64,000 nucleotides of DNA, from positions 124,001 through 188,000 of the forward strand of contig CAZJBS010000003.1 of assembly GCA_964544475.1 (NCBI GenBank), written 5' to 3'. A program made the translations under genes and the position numbers. Positions within the stretch are counted from its first letter, which is position 1. Each line of letters begins with the position of its first letter. Under the pieces are notes generated by a model. That model was not told where the DNA came from. It did no database searches and saw only the letters and a list, made by a program, of their open reading frames with translations. Positions 44,271-53,244 of this stretch are shown one piece after another. Source of the stretch: CAZJBS01 sp964544475. Lineage in GTDB: Bacteria; CLD3; SB21.

Positions 44271-45494
44271 ATGATTGAGCAGGACATACATCGACTTCTT
44301 CAGGATGTGGTTCAAATCGAATATGTGATTCATGATGAGCGGGCCGTCTATCTCAAATTCCGAACGCCGCATCTGAATCAAACCCTTATGGACGAGATCC
44401 AAAATCGTGTCGCCGCTCTTGGGCTTCGGGTTGTGGTGTCCAACTTGTCGACGGAGGCGAGTGCCCTCGACAGTCAGGATGTCGTCATCCTGCAATTTCA
44501 AAAGAATGATGATGGAAGGACGGCATCGGTTCGTGCCAGGAGATGGTTCGCGTCTCCAGGATGGCAGTGGATGAGTCATCCAGCCGTCAATGCCATTCTT
44601 TTCGTGGTCACTTTCGGTGTGGTATTTGTGACCGGCGCGTCGACGATAATTAACCGTACCATCGCCGACGAATGGAACTGGACCATGGGATTCCAATTTT
44701 CCGTATCATTGCTGGGCATACTCCTGGCTCATGAATTCGGTCATTATTTTGCAGCCAGGTACCACGGCTTGGAGGTCAGCCTGCCATATTTTCTACCGGG
44801 GATCATTATTCCTCCCTGGATTTTGGCAGGATTCGGCGGAACCACTGTGCCACCCGGCACGTTTGGCGCTTTTATTCGAATCAAATCTCCCATTCGCAAT
44901 AAGCGCCAGTTGATGGATGTCGGATCGGCCGGGCCCATAGCCGGCTTTGTGGTGTGCCTGGCGGTCCTCGTGTATGGGTTTTCGACGCTGCCGGTCAAAG
45001 AATGGGCCTACCAGTTTTACGACCGGCAAAGCGTTTTCGATGGCAGTCCTGTTATGCATTTTGGAAGTTCGTTGCTGTTCAGGTTTCTTGCGGACGCGAT
45101 CGGCGCGGATCGCATGCCTGAAATGTATGACATCATCCATTACCCGTTTCTGCTGGCGGGATGGTTCGGGTTGCTGGTGACCGCGCTCAATCTTCTTCCC
45201 ATCGGGCAACTGGATGGTGGACATATTCTGTATGCGCTGTTGGGACGTCGTCAGAAGTACGTAGCGTATGCGGCGTTTGGAGTTATTCTGTTTATGGGAA
45301 TTTTTATGGATATCCGGAGCTGGCTGATGTGGGCGGTGCTCATCCTGGTGCTGATTCGCATTCATCATCCTCCGGTGGTCGATGAGGACACGCCGCTGGA
45401 TTCCAAACGTATGGCCATGGGTTGGGCGTCCATCATCATTTTTGTTCTGGCATTTATTCCCGCTCCGATATTCGAAGCGGTCGTCTCCAAATAG
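44271..45494 (+). CDS. Site-2 protease-family (M50) membrane metallopeptidase
   Basis: A 407-residue protein of about eight membrane helices with a 90-residue cytoplasmic N-terminal domain. Zinc ligands are HEFGH at residues 154-158 and the Asp of LNLLPIGQLDGGHI. The loop PPGTFGAFIRIKSPI with DVGSAGPIAG is typical of the FCB and cyanobacterial EGY1-like subgroup of S2P, which cleaves membrane-embedded substrates. No PDZ domain is present. It is followed 12 bases later by a rhomboid protease, an unusual pairing of two intramembrane proteases. Confidence 0.93.
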   Translation: MIEQDIHRLLQDVVQIEYVIHDERAVYLKFRTPHLNQTLMDEIQNRVAALGLRVVVSNLSTEASALDSQDVVILQFQKNDDGRTASVRARRWFASPGWQWMSHPAVNAILFVVTFGVVFVTGASTIINRTIADEWNWTMGFQFSVSLLGILLAHEFGHYFAARYHGLEVSLPYFLPGIIIPPWILAGFGGTTVPPGTFGAFIRIKSPIRNKRQLMDVGSAGPIAGFVVCLAVLVYGFSTLPVKEWAYQFYDRQSVFDGSPVMHFGSSLLFRFLADAIGADRMPEMYDIIHYPFLLAGWFGLLVTALNLLPIGQLDGGHILYALLGRRQKYVAYAAFGVILFMGIFMDIRSWLMWAVLILVLIRIHHPPVVDEDTPLDSKRMAMGWASIIIFVLAFIPAPIFEAVVSK

Positions 45495-45506
45495 CAAAGG
45501 TTCATC

Positions 45507-46352
45507 ATGCCGTTCGGTTCACGCTATTCCATGCGGAGTGGATTTCTGTCGGGCGATTATCCGATGGTTCGTCTTCTCCTCCTGATCAATGTGGCGGTCT
45601 TCCTGTTTCAGTTCCTGCTGACGGCGGTGATCGGCGACCGGTGGATCTTCGATCATCTGGCCCTTTCCTCACGGATTTGGGATGGCGAAGTGTGGCAGGT
45701 CGTGACATACATGTTTTTGCATAGCACCGATGGGCCGTGGCACATTCTATTCAATATGCTGGCCCTTTGGATGTTCGGACGTGAACTGGAAATGGTCTGG
45801 GGTTCGAAAGAATTCCTGAAGTATTATCTGATTTGCGGTGTTGGCGGTGGGCTCACGTTTTTGTTTTTTTCAGAAGGTGTCGTCATTGGTGCATCGGCAG
45901 CGGTGTTCGGCATTCTCATGGCCTATGGGATGACGTTTCCCGATCAGATCATTATGATGAGTCTCCTGTTTCCGATCAAGGCAAAGTACATGGTGATCAT
46001 CTATGGCGTGATTACATTCATGAGTATTGCGCGTCCGGGCCATGACGGCGTGGCCCACCTGGCGCATCTGGGCGGTATGGTCTTTGGCTTCGTATATCTG
46101 AAATGGGAATGGCTCCGTTGGCGGCTTCCGCGGCTGAGGCGACCCTCGAGAATGACGATCGTACGGACGGTTCGCCCCGGCCCGGCCGAACAACCGCGTA
46201 AGAAGGAGGAAGACCTGCGTGAAAAAGTGGACGCCATTCTGGACAAGATCAATGCCGTGGGTTACGACCAATTGACGGCCGAAGAAAAAGAAACGCTCCT
46301 TGAAGCGAGCCAGCATCTGGCCGATTATCCGAAACCCCATCCACGACAGTGA
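45507..46352 (+). CDS. Rhomboid-family intramembrane serine protease
   Basis: A 281-residue protein with six membrane helices. The active-site serine is Ser130 in GASAAVFGIL, and its histidine partner His187 in HLAHLGGMVFG. The Trp-Arg loop and GPWHILFNMLALWMFG box in the first half are well kept. The C-terminal 60 residues are a charged cytoplasmic tail (RKKEEDLREKVDAILDKI). Substrates are unknown. It follows the M50 protease and overlaps pyrF by four bases. Confidence 0.94.
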   Translation: MPFGSRYSMRSGFLSGDYPMVRLLLLINVAVFLFQFLLTAVIGDRWIFDHLALSSRIWDGEVWQVVTYMFLHSTDGPWHILFNMLALWMFGRELEMVWGSKEFLKYYLICGVGGGLTFLFFSEGVVIGASAAVFGILMAYGMTFPDQIIMMSLLFPIKAKYMVIIYGVITFMSIARPGHDGVAHLAHLGGMVFGFVYLKWEWLRWRLPRLRRPSRMTIVRTVRPGPAEQPRKKEEDLREKVDAILDKINAVGYDQLTAEEKETLLEASQHLADYPKPHPRQ

Positions 46353-47188
46353 AACCGGCCCGTTTTTCAACGCGGGTGACCGCGGCGCTCAATCGCAGTC
46401 CTATATGCGTCGGGCTGGACCCGGATCCAAATCGGCTTCCGGCCGCGTTCCGCGGGCCGAATGCCGTGTTGGATTTCAACAAAGCCATCGTCGACGCGAC
46501 CATCGACCTGGCAGGCGCGTACAAGCCCAATTTTGCATTCTACGAAGCTCTGGGCGTTGCCGGCTGGACGTGCTTGACGGCCACCATGGACCACATCCAT
46601 GCGAAGGCCGAAACCGTATTGACCATCGCCGACGCCAAAAGGGGGGATATCGGCAATACGGCGAAAATGTATGCCAAAGCGATATTGACCCAAATGGACT
46701 TCGATGCCGTGACCGTCAATCCTTGGATGGGTTTTGACAGTGTTTCACCTTTTCTCGAAGATCCCAACAAGGGTGCCTTTCTCCTGTGTCTGACTTCGAA
46801 TCCGGGATCTTCGGATTTTCAATTCCACGGATCGCCAAAAGAACCGCTGTTTCTGCATGTCGCCCATCAGGCCGCGCGGTGGAATCGGCATGGAAATTGT
46901 GGATTGGTCGTTGGGGCTACAAAGCCTGAACACATGGCTGTCATTCGGGACGCCGTGCCGTCCATGCCCTTTCTGGTACCAGGCATAGGTGCACAAGGCG
47001 GGGATTTGGAGTCGGCTGTCCGGATCAATACCGGCGATCATGGCATCCGGGCCTTTATCAACGTTTCCCGTTCCGTCTTGTATGCCTCCAACGGACCGGA
47101 TTTTGCTGAGGCTGCGAGGCGCTCGGTTTCGGATCTCAGGCGGGCCATTGACCAAATCCTGGGAACCGATGTCGGACCTCCTGAATAG
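46349..47188 (+). CDS. pyrF: Orotidine 5'-phosphate decarboxylase (type 2)
   Basis: A 279-residue decarboxylase making UMP. Motifs are CVGLDPDPNRLP, AYKPNFAFYEALG, the catalytic TIADAKRGDIGNTAKMYA (Lys-Asp array), and LVPGIGAQGGDLESAV. Its length and the PNFAFYEALG segment fit the longer PyrF subfamily 2. It is coupled by four bases to the rhomboid gene, and tRNA-Val begins 43 bases downstream. Confidence 0.95.
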   Translation: MKPARFSTRVTAALNRSPICVGLDPDPNRLPAAFRGPNAVLDFNKAIVDATIDLAGAYKPNFAFYEALGVAGWTCLTATMDHIHAKAETVLTIADAKRGDIGNTAKMYAKAILTQMDFDAVTVNPWMGFDSVSPFLEDPNKGAFLLCLTSNPGSSDFQFHGSPKEPLFLHVAHQAARWNRHGNCGLVVGATKPEHMAVIRDAVPSMPFLVPGIGAQGGDLESAVRINTGDHGIRAFINVSRSVLYASNGPDFAEAARRSVSDLRRAIDQILGTDVGPPE

Positions 47189-47231
47189 TATTGCAAGTCA
47201 ATACACCCGGTCGTATATTGCCGGACTTATC

Positions 47232-47306
47232 GGGCACTTAGCTCAGCTGGTTCAGAGCGCTGCCCTTACAAGGCAGAGGTCATAGGTTCGATCCCTATAG
47301 TGCCCA
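47232..47306 (+). tRNA. tRNA-Val (anticodon TAC)
   Basis: The acceptor GGGCACT pairs with AGTGCCC, and the D-arm TAGCTCAGCTGGTTCAGAGC is standard. The anticodon loop CTTACAA sits on CTGCC-GGCAG, giving TAC for Val. The T-arm ATAGGTTCGATCCCTAT is intact. CCA is not encoded (the discriminator A is followed by CGT). Confidence 0.97.
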
Positions 47307-47329
47307 CGTCAATCAAGGAGGCTGGCAAA

Positions 47330-47371
47330 ATGAGAGCTCGCATTACGGGGGACGGCAGGCAAATGTCTTGA
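47330..47371 (+). CDS. Possible 13-residue leader peptide before a hairpin
   Basis: ATG 47330 has a near-perfect AAGGAGG (47315-47321) eight bases upstream. It opens a 13-codon frame (MRARITGDGRQMS) that stops one base into the hairpin at 47371-47395. The arrangement of ribosome site, short frame and hairpin upstream of the Crp/Fnr gene resembles a leader or attenuator. The peptide has no run of a single amino acid, so classic attenuation is not obvious. It may be chance. Confidence 0.3.
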   Translation: MRARITGDGRQMS

Positions 47372-47398
47372 AGGCTGTGTGACCAACGCAGCCTTTTG
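47371..47398 (+). terminator. Hairpin between tRNA-Val and the Crp/Fnr gene
   Basis: AAGGCTG (47371-47377) pairs with CAGCCTT (47389-47395) around an 11-base loop, with only TT following the stem. It could terminate the pyrF/tRNA transcript, weakly, or act as an attenuator. Confidence 0.5.
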
Positions 47399-47483
47399 CG
47401 TTTACTCAGAAAGTTGTTGTGGAAAGGCTGATTTTTTTGTTATCCTAGTGAGTCAGACCCAAAACCAAAAACAAAGTTCCGCC

Positions 47484-48200
47484 ATGAACATAAATAAGAA
47501 AATCGAGGAGCCCGCGTGCGAAGATTGCACCTCAAGGGACTGTTCGATCTTTGAGGGGTTGAGTGACAAGGAGGTCGTTAATCTATCCTCGAATAAGGTC
47601 GGAAATTTTTACAAGAAAGGGCAGATCGTATTTTACGAAGGGAATCGCCCGTCGGGGCTTTTCTGTGTCAGCAAAGGGAAAGTCAAGCTGTACAAGCTTG
47701 GTTACGAGGGTAAAGAGCAGATCATACGACTGGCCAAAGAGGGTGACATTCTCGGTTACCGGTCTCTCATCGGCGGCGAGGCCTATTCGGCGTCCGCCAC
47801 CGTTTTGGAAGACGCCTACATTTGTTTCATTCCGAAGGCCGTGTTTTTCGGCATGGTCAACAGCAACGGTGAGTTGTCGATGAAATTGATGCACCTGCTG
47901 TCTCAGGATTTGCGCGCCGCCGAAAACCGAATTGCGGAATTGGCCCAGAAGAGCGTTCGGGAGCGGTTGGCCGAGACCCTGCTGATGTTGAAAGAGTATT
48001 ATGGAGCGGAGGACGACCACGGCATGCTCAACGTGTCGCTCAGTCGTGAAGACCTTGCCAATATCGTGGGTACGGCCACCGAAACCGTCATTCGGCTGTT
48101 GTCAGAATTCCGACAGGAAAAACTGATCGACCTCAATGGACGCAAAATCCGAATTCTCAACCAACAGGCCCTTATTGAAACGGCCCATATTTACGATTGA
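47484..48200 (+). CDS. Crp/Fnr-family transcriptional regulator with N-terminal cysteine cluster
   Basis: A 238-residue regulator. A cyclic-nucleotide-binding fold (residues 25-140; GQIVFYEGNRPSGLFCVSKGKVKLYK) is followed by a dimer helix and a winged HTH (LSREDLANIVGTATETVIRLLSEFR). The N-terminus carries C12-x2-C15-x4-C20, like the iron-sulfur site of FNR, and Cys residues in GLFCVS and AYICFI could supply a fourth ligand. The start at 47484 is chosen because the frame above it runs through the hairpin. Two cyclases in this window make cAMP binding possible, but the cluster suggests oxygen or redox sensing. Confidence 0.9.
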   Translation: MNINKKIEEPACEDCTSRDCSIFEGLSDKEVVNLSSNKVGNFYKKGQIVFYEGNRPSGLFCVSKGKVKLYKLGYEGKEQIIRLAKEGDILGYRSLIGGEAYSASATVLEDAYICFIPKAVFFGMVNSNGELSMKLMHLLSQDLRAAENRIAELAQKSVRERLAETLLMLKEYYGAEDDHGMLNVSLSREDLANIVGTATETVIRLLSEFRQEKLIDLNGRKIRILNQQALIETAHIYD

Positions 48201-48214
48201 TATCGCAGATCGGT

Positions 48215-49675
48215 TCAGATCTGAAACCAATCTTTGACCGCGTTCGGTTTTATTGGTCTCAGTGGCGTGAACTCGTTGGTGTGTTCATCATATCGATAGT
48301 CCTTCTGCCAGTTTCCCGAGTTCTCAGCAACGTCCCGGATTGCTTCAACAATAAGTTGCACCTCCGCCGTGGTCATGGTGGGGTGCAGGGACAATCGTAT
48401 CCATCCCGGTTTTTCCGAGAAATCCCCATGATCAATTTCTTCCGTAATCCTCTTTGACAATTCCCTGGAAACATTGAGAAGGTAATGGCCATACGTGCCG
48501 GCGCAGGAGCAGCCTCCGCGAACCTGGATACCGTATCGGTCGTTCAACAATCGTACGCCGAAATTGTAATGCAGCCCCTCGACGTAGAAGGAGACAATAC
48601 CGAGCCGGTCCTCGACTTCGTCGGCGAGAATATGCAAACCTTTGACACGACGCAGCTCACGGAAAACCAGTGGCAACAACTCCCGCTCCCGCGCAAGCAT
48701 GTTGCCGGAGTTCATGTGATCCTTTAGCCGGATGCACATGGCGGCCTTGATGGTCTGCAAAAAAGGCGGCGTGCCGCCGTCTTCACGAATTTCGATGTCC
48801 TGAAAATACTTGTGCTCGCCCCATGGATTGGTCCACGTGACCGTGCCGCCGCCCGGTTGGTCGGGCACGCGGTTAGAATACAACGCGGAATCAAAAATCA
48901 GCACACCAGGCGTGCCGGGGCCGCCGAGAAATTTGTGTGGTGAAAAATAGACGGCGTCCAATTTGGCCGCGGGGTCATCGGGATGCATGTCGATTGGCAC
49001 ATATGGCGCCGAACATGCGAAATCGACGAAACAGAGGCCGCCGTGGGCATGCATGATTCGGGCTATGTCGTGGTAGGGCGTCTGAATACCTGTGACGTTG
49101 GAGCAGGCGGTCACCGACGCCAGTTTGGTTTTTCGGTTCCGATACTGGTCGAGCAATCGTGACAGATCATTCAGATCAACAAGACCTTCGGCATTGCGTC
49201 CGACCAACTCGACATCGGCGATGGTTTCCAGCCAGGACGTGTGGTTGGAATGGTGCTCCATGTGCGTCACAAAAACCACCGGTTTCTCGCTGTCCGGCAG
49301 ATTCACATACGGGCTGTATTTCTCCGGAATCCGCAAATTGAGCAGCCGTTGAAATCTCGCGACGGCGCCGGTCATGCCCGAACCGGCCATGATGATGACG
49401 TCCTTGGCGGAGGCGTTGACGTGCTGCTTCAGAATGGCCTTGGCCTCATGATAAGCGTGCGTCATCGTCGTTCCGGTCGTGGTGGTTTCGGTGTGGGTAT
49501 TCGCAACCCATGGGCCAAACCGCTGAACCAACGCCTCTTCAATCGGGCGATAGAGTCGGCCGCTGGCCACCCAATCGGCATATATCAGACGCTGCCGGCC
49601 GTACGGCGAATCAAACTCCTGATGCTGGCCGATAATGTGGTTTCGGAAAAGTCCGAAGTAATCCTGGAGACTCAT
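48215..49675 (-). CDS. Class V aminotransferase / cysteine desulfurase-like protein
   Basis: A 486-residue PLP-dependent fold type I protein. The PLP lysine lies in YFSPHKFLGGPG and the cofactor histidine in THMEHHSNHTSW. The C-terminal RGGCSCAGTYGHYLL places a cysteine where SufS-type enzymes carry their catalytic cysteine loop. The protein is about 80 residues longer than SufS. It may be a desulfurase, a selenocysteine lyase or another lyase. The start at 49675 overlaps the isomerase stop by ATGA; a longer frame is rejected. Confidence 0.85.
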   Translation of the reverse strand: MSLQDYFGLFRNHIIGQHQEFDSPYGRQRLIYADWVASGRLYRPIEEALVQRFGPWVANTHTETTTTGTTMTHAYHEAKAILKQHVNASAKDVIIMAGSGMTGAVARFQRLLNLRIPEKYSPYVNLPDSEKPVVFVTHMEHHSNHTSWLETIADVELVGRNAEGLVDLNDLSRLLDQYRNRKTKLASVTACSNVTGIQTPYHDIARIMHAHGGLCFVDFACSAPYVPIDMHPDDPAAKLDAVYFSPHKFLGGPGTPGVLIFDSALYSNRVPDQPGGGTVTWTNPWGEHKYFQDIEIREDGGTPPFLQTIKAAMCIRLKDHMNSGNMLARERELLPLVFRELRRVKGLHILADEVEDRLGIVSFYVEGLHYNFGVRLLNDRYGIQVRGGCSCAGTYGHYLLNVSRELSKRITEEIDHGDFSEKPGWIRLSLHPTMTTAEVQLIVEAIRDVAENSGNWQKDYRYDEHTNEFTPLRPIKPNAVKDWFQI

Positions 49676-50736
49676 GGCCGCGCCAATTCCTGCTTGAGTG
49701 TGGAGATGATGTCCACGGGGGTGGGATCCACGCGTCTGGCCATGGCCATATGGTAGCTGAGACAATCACCCCAGAAGACAGCTGACAGCAGTTTGACAAA
49801 CGAACGGCTGTCCGTCATCGTATATTCTGCGATATCGGCGTACGGTTCGATTAATCGTCGTACGATTTCAAATCGCTTCTGGATTTGCGGATGATCATCG
49901 ATGTCGCGGAAGAAAACGACACCGAATTTTTGTGACGACTTGCGGCGGGCCATCTCCCACCCGACCAATTCGTTGTGGTTCATTTCAGGAATTGCATTGG
50001 CGAAAGCGAGCATTTTCGCATTCTCACAGACCTGGCCTTTGAATCGTAGGGCGGCCGAAAATCGCGATTCCGAGGCATAGACGATGACCGGATGCTGGCT
50101 CAGGCGCCGAGCCGTTTCAACCATGGTCGCGTTGGCCGGGGCAAACAGCAGGGACGATTTCATTTCGGCAATGCGCCGGATACCGGATTCCACATCCTGA
50201 CTGTCGGTTTCGCGAAACAAGACGTAACGCAACAACATATACAAGGCCGTCAGGGAGTACCCAATGCTTTGACGCGGCTGAAGACCATCCGGGATGTGCC
50301 AGTGATATAACGCACGGGTGGCTCCAAGTTCGGCGATGGTCCCGCCGGTGCCGAGGGTCACGATAGAAGCCCCCATCGTAATAGCCTGATGAAGCGCCGA
50401 AACGGTCTCTTCCGTGTGGCCTGAATAGCTGGAAGCGATGATCAGAGTTGATGAATCCACGAAATGCGGTAGATTGTAGTCGCGACAGATCAGAATGGGA
50501 ACTGGCGATTGTGGCAGCAGGAGATGGCGCACGATATCACCAGCGATGGCCGACCCTCCCATTCCGCAGATGACGATGGATCGGACCATCCGGGCTTCGG
50601 GCCAACGTTCAAGTCTTCTTATTTCGGAAATGGCGGTTCTTGCCAGTTGCAGGGCAGCCATAAGTTGGTCATCGAACGCGTTGAGAGTGCCGAAGTAATC
50701 GTGGGAGTCCCCTTCGGAAGGGCGGCCGGAGGTCAT
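49672..50736 (-). CDS. Bifunctional phosphoglucose/phosphomannose isomerase
   Basis: A 354-residue sugar-phosphate isomerase of the archaeal-type PGI/PMI family. It has two SIS domains: VICGMGGSAIAGDIVRHLL with IIASSYSGHTEETVSAL, and later NAIPEMNHNELVGWE, which carries the active-site His/Glu. It interconverts fructose-6-phosphate with glucose-6- or mannose-6-phosphate. The start at 50736 has AGGA ten bases upstream; ATG 50766 lacks one. It is coupled by ATGA to the aminotransferase gene. Confidence 0.9.
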   Translation of the reverse strand: MTSGRPSEGDSHDYFGTLNAFDDQLMAALQLARTAISEIRRLERWPEARMVRSIVICGMGGSAIAGDIVRHLLLPQSPVPILICRDYNLPHFVDSSTLIIASSYSGHTEETVSALHQAITMGASIVTLGTGGTIAELGATRALYHWHIPDGLQPRQSIGYSLTALYMLLRYVLFRETDSQDVESGIRRIAEMKSSLLFAPANATMVETARRLSQHPVIVYASESRFSAALRFKGQVCENAKMLAFANAIPEMNHNELVGWEMARRKSSQKFGVVFFRDIDDHPQIQKRFEIVRRLIEPYADIAEYTMTDSRSFVKLLSAVFWGDCLSYHMAMARRVDPTPVDIISTLKQELARP

Positions 50737-50854
50737 CGTCGTTCTATCCTTTCCATTGAATGGCATAATGTACACGAAACCGCAAGGAATTCAATTGGAA
50801 ATCCAACGAGGAATGCATGGGCGCATCACCGGTGACGTCCCTGCGATGGCGTGA

Positions 50855-51538
50855 TCAGGCAACGAATGCTTTAATGTCGTCGAGATCCTGAAGGGGTGTG
50901 GTGGAATCGATGGCTATACGCCCGCGATCAAACACGACCGCCCGGCGGGCGAGCGTGACGGCATGGGCAATATCATGCGACACCATGATGACCGTATTGC
51001 CCAGTTGATGATACTCGCTCAGAATGCCGTCCAAAAACGTACAGGCTTTCTGATCCAGGCCGGTATAGGGTTCGTCCATCAGAAGAAGGGCCGGTTTGTG
51101 AAGCAGGACGCGCGCAATCGAGAGGCGCTGAAGCATGCCCCGTGAAAAACGGCGGACCGGCTCTTTGGCGCGAGAGGCCAGGCCGACTTTTTCGAGAAGG
51201 TGATCAATCGTGGATTCCACGTGATCCACGTCGTAGAGTCTGGCGTAGAACCGGAGATTCTCGCGCGATGTCAGGTCATTGTATAAATAGACCTGGTGCG
51301 AGACCATGCCGATGGAACGGAGAATCGAATTGCTGTGCCGGTCCGGCGACATGCCTTGGATCGTCAGGCGGCCATCCGAGGGTTTCAATAGCAGGGAAAG
51401 GATCTTAAGAAAGGTCGTCTTGCCGGCTCCATTGCGGCCGAATAGGCCGACGAACTCGCCGGCCCCAACGGACAGTGAAATGCGATCCAGTACCCGGAAG
51501 CGGCCGTACGTCTTCGATAATTCGAATGCTTCAATCAT
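50855..51538 (-). CDS. ccmA: ABC transporter ATP-binding protein, CcmA-like
   Basis: A 227-residue ATPase. Walker A is GLFGRNGAGKTT, the Q-loop is MVSHQVYLYNDLTSRENL, the signature is RRFSRGMLQRLSIARVLL, and Walker B is ALLLMDEPYTGLD, with H-loop VSHD. The GRNGAGKTTFLKIL and MLQRLSIAR details fit CcmA, the haem-export ATPase of system I. Its place directly behind ccmF, ccmH and the two accessory genes supports this. The membrane partner CcmB is not present in the window. Confidence 0.85.
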   Translation of the reverse strand: MIEAFELSKTYGRFRVLDRISLSVGAGEFVGLFGRNGAGKTTFLKILSLLLKPSDGRLTIQGMSPDRHSNSILRSIGMVSHQVYLYNDLTSRENLRFYARLYDVDHVESTIDHLLEKVGLASRAKEPVRRFSRGMLQRLSIARVLLHKPALLLMDEPYTGLDQKACTFLDGILSEYHQLGNTVIMVSHDIAHAVTLARRAVVFDRGRIAIDSTTPLQDLDDIKAFVA

Positions 51539-51543
51539 GGAGG

Positions 51544-52743
51544 TCAGCGGGCTTTCTCCAATGCCTGAGCCACGCGGCGTAGTTCGGTTTTCAGTTCGGC
51601 GCGCTGCCGTTGGTAGTCGTCTTGTTTGAGTCTCTTCTCATCAAACGCGTCGTCGAGCGCCGCGATGCGACCGGCGAGTTTTTCCTGCTGACGGGTCAAA
51701 TCCGATGAAATGTCCTTCTTCTTTCGGGACGACTTGCCGGCTGTGGCAGACGTGGAGGGCCTGTCCACGACACTTTTTTGCAATGCGAAGAAAAGTGCAA
51801 ACATACAAACGGCGAGAATCGACGGTAATATGATCCAGATGAGTTTCTGAATCCGGCTTGGATAAGCTATGATTTTTTCTTCGCCGTGGGCCGCGCGATC
51901 GACGGCTGTGCCACCGCTCAGGCGGAACATCAGTTCCGAACTGCTTTTCAACGGACCGCTGGCATACACGGCAAAATTATTGGAGGCCAACTGGTCATCT
52001 TCATGCTGAACCAGGTGGGCTGAATTCAGCCGCATGTCGGCCGGAGACACAAAGACATTGCATTCGGAAATGTCATAAAATATCGGAGTCCTGAATTCGA
52101 AAGTGCCATCGTTGTAAGCCGCGGTATAACTGATCTGAATCTGAGTGGCGCCGGGCCGAATCGGGAAATGAACACCCCGCCATCCTTTGCCGTCAATCAC
52201 GGGCGCCACCACCGGCATACTTCGGTTATGCGATGTGGTGACCTGACCCATGGTCGCCCCGGGAGGCAACTCGAATCGGAACGTCGGGTTATCTTCTCCC
52301 TTGATATTGAACGTCGTGTTTCCCGAGTTCTGGATCTCAAAAGTGTGTTGAATCTCCAGTTGATCCCCCTGTCGAACGATCACGAGGTGAGGCACTCGAA
52401 CCGTCATGGCCGCCCATCGCTCGGAGCTTTCGTAGACCGAAAGATTGACCACGTATTCTTTGGATTCCTGCACCAGGATATTCTGCGTGTATAAGACCCC
52501 CTGGTAATAGGCCCGCACGAGGTAAGGCATGCCGCTCAACAGGGGAACATCCTTGAAAGCGTACGAGGAGACGTTCTCAAACTGTTGCAGGGTTTCCAGA
52601 CCCTGGCCCGTTTTCACCAGGACAACCCATTCGGCCTTGACGGGTTTTTTGGTCGTTTCGTTGGAAATTTTCCCCGTGATCGTCGCTCCCGTATTGGCGT
52701 ACAGGATACCGGGAATCAGCAGCAAACCGACAATTCGTATCAT
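51544..52743 (-). CDS. Membrane-anchored exported protein of the ccm operon, unknown family
   Basis: A 399-residue protein with a signal peptide (cleavage near LYANTG, residue 15). A beta-sandwich region (ATITGKISNETTKKPVKAEWVVL, carboxypeptidase-regulatory-like) is followed by a second domain of beta strands (RVPHLVIVRQGDQLEIQHTFEIQNSGNTTF). A membrane helix lies near residues 298-322 (LIWIILPSILAVCMFALFFALQ). The cytoplasmic tail is a charged coiled coil (EKLAGRIAALDDAFDEKRLKQDDYQRQRAELKTELRRV). It lies between ccmA and the zinc-ribbon gene, and may tether or regulate haem handling. Confidence 0.7.
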   Translation of the reverse strand: MIRIVGLLLIPGILYANTGATITGKISNETTKKPVKAEWVVLVKTGQGLETLQQFENVSSYAFKDVPLLSGMPYLVRAYYQGVLYTQNILVQESKEYVVNLSVYESSERWAAMTVRVPHLVIVRQGDQLEIQHTFEIQNSGNTTFNIKGEDNPTFRFELPPGATMGQVTTSHNRSMPVVAPVIDGKGWRGVHFPIRPGATQIQISYTAAYNDGTFEFRTPIFYDISECNVFVSPADMRLNSAHLVQHEDDQLASNNFAVYASGPLKSSSELMFRLSGGTAVDRAAHGEEKIIAYPSRIQKLIWIILPSILAVCMFALFFALQKSVVDRPSTSATAGKSSRKKKDISSDLTRQQEKLAGRIAALDDAFDEKRLKQDDYQRQRAELKTELRRVAQALEKAR

Positions 52744-52755
52744 GTTTATTCTCCG

Positions 52756-53238
52756 TTAGGCCTTGACCAGTCTTGTGCCGCATTCCGAACAGAATTTGGC
52801 CGTGACCTCATTGTGAAAGTGACATCCGGGACACTCCAGGATCTGGCCGCCGGTTTGTATGATCACGTCGCCGTCACCGGCGTCGAATTTCCGCTTGGAT
52901 CGGATCAGGTTTTCCAAGTACTCATCCGTGACCGGGCTGAATCCGTTGGAGCCCGCGTGGATGGCGTCAATGCGTTGCAGGAGGCGGGCGGCTTCCACGA
53001 CCGCTTCCTTGCGAAGGCTTTGATAATCGACCTCCGCCATTTTGCCGATCCCGTATTCGAAATCGAGATCTTTGATATCGTTGTACCGCTTCTGCTTTTC
53101 TTTGGCGAGCCGTTCCAGTTCTTTGGTCCGTTCGTCGGTTGTATCAAAAGGTTCGTGTTGTTTGGACCACATCGGTGACAGGATGTAGAACGCCGCCGCG
53201 GCGCCAAGGGATATCAAGACAAACGTCAACATGATCAA
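52756..53238 (-). CDS. CcmI-like membrane protein with zinc ribbon
   Basis: A 160-residue protein with an N-terminal membrane helix, a long charged coiled coil (TKELERLAKEKQKRYNDIKDLDFEYGIGKMAEVDYQSLRKEAV) and a C-terminal zinc ribbon (CPGC, CSEC). The DLDFEYGIGKMAEVDYQSLR segment resembles the start of CcmI, which helps present apocytochrome. The zinc ribbon is not part of classical CcmI. It lies seven bases after ccmH. The ATG at 53232 is an alternative start. Confidence 0.75.
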   Translation of the reverse strand: MIMLTFVLISLGAAAAFYILSPMWSKQHEPFDTTDERTKELERLAKEKQKRYNDIKDLDFEYGIGKMAEVDYQSLRKEAVVEAARLLQRIDAIHAGSNGFSPVTDEYLENLIRSKRKFDAGDGDVIIQTGGQILECPGCHFHNEVTAKFCSECGTRLVKA

Positions 53239-53244
53239 CTCCGT

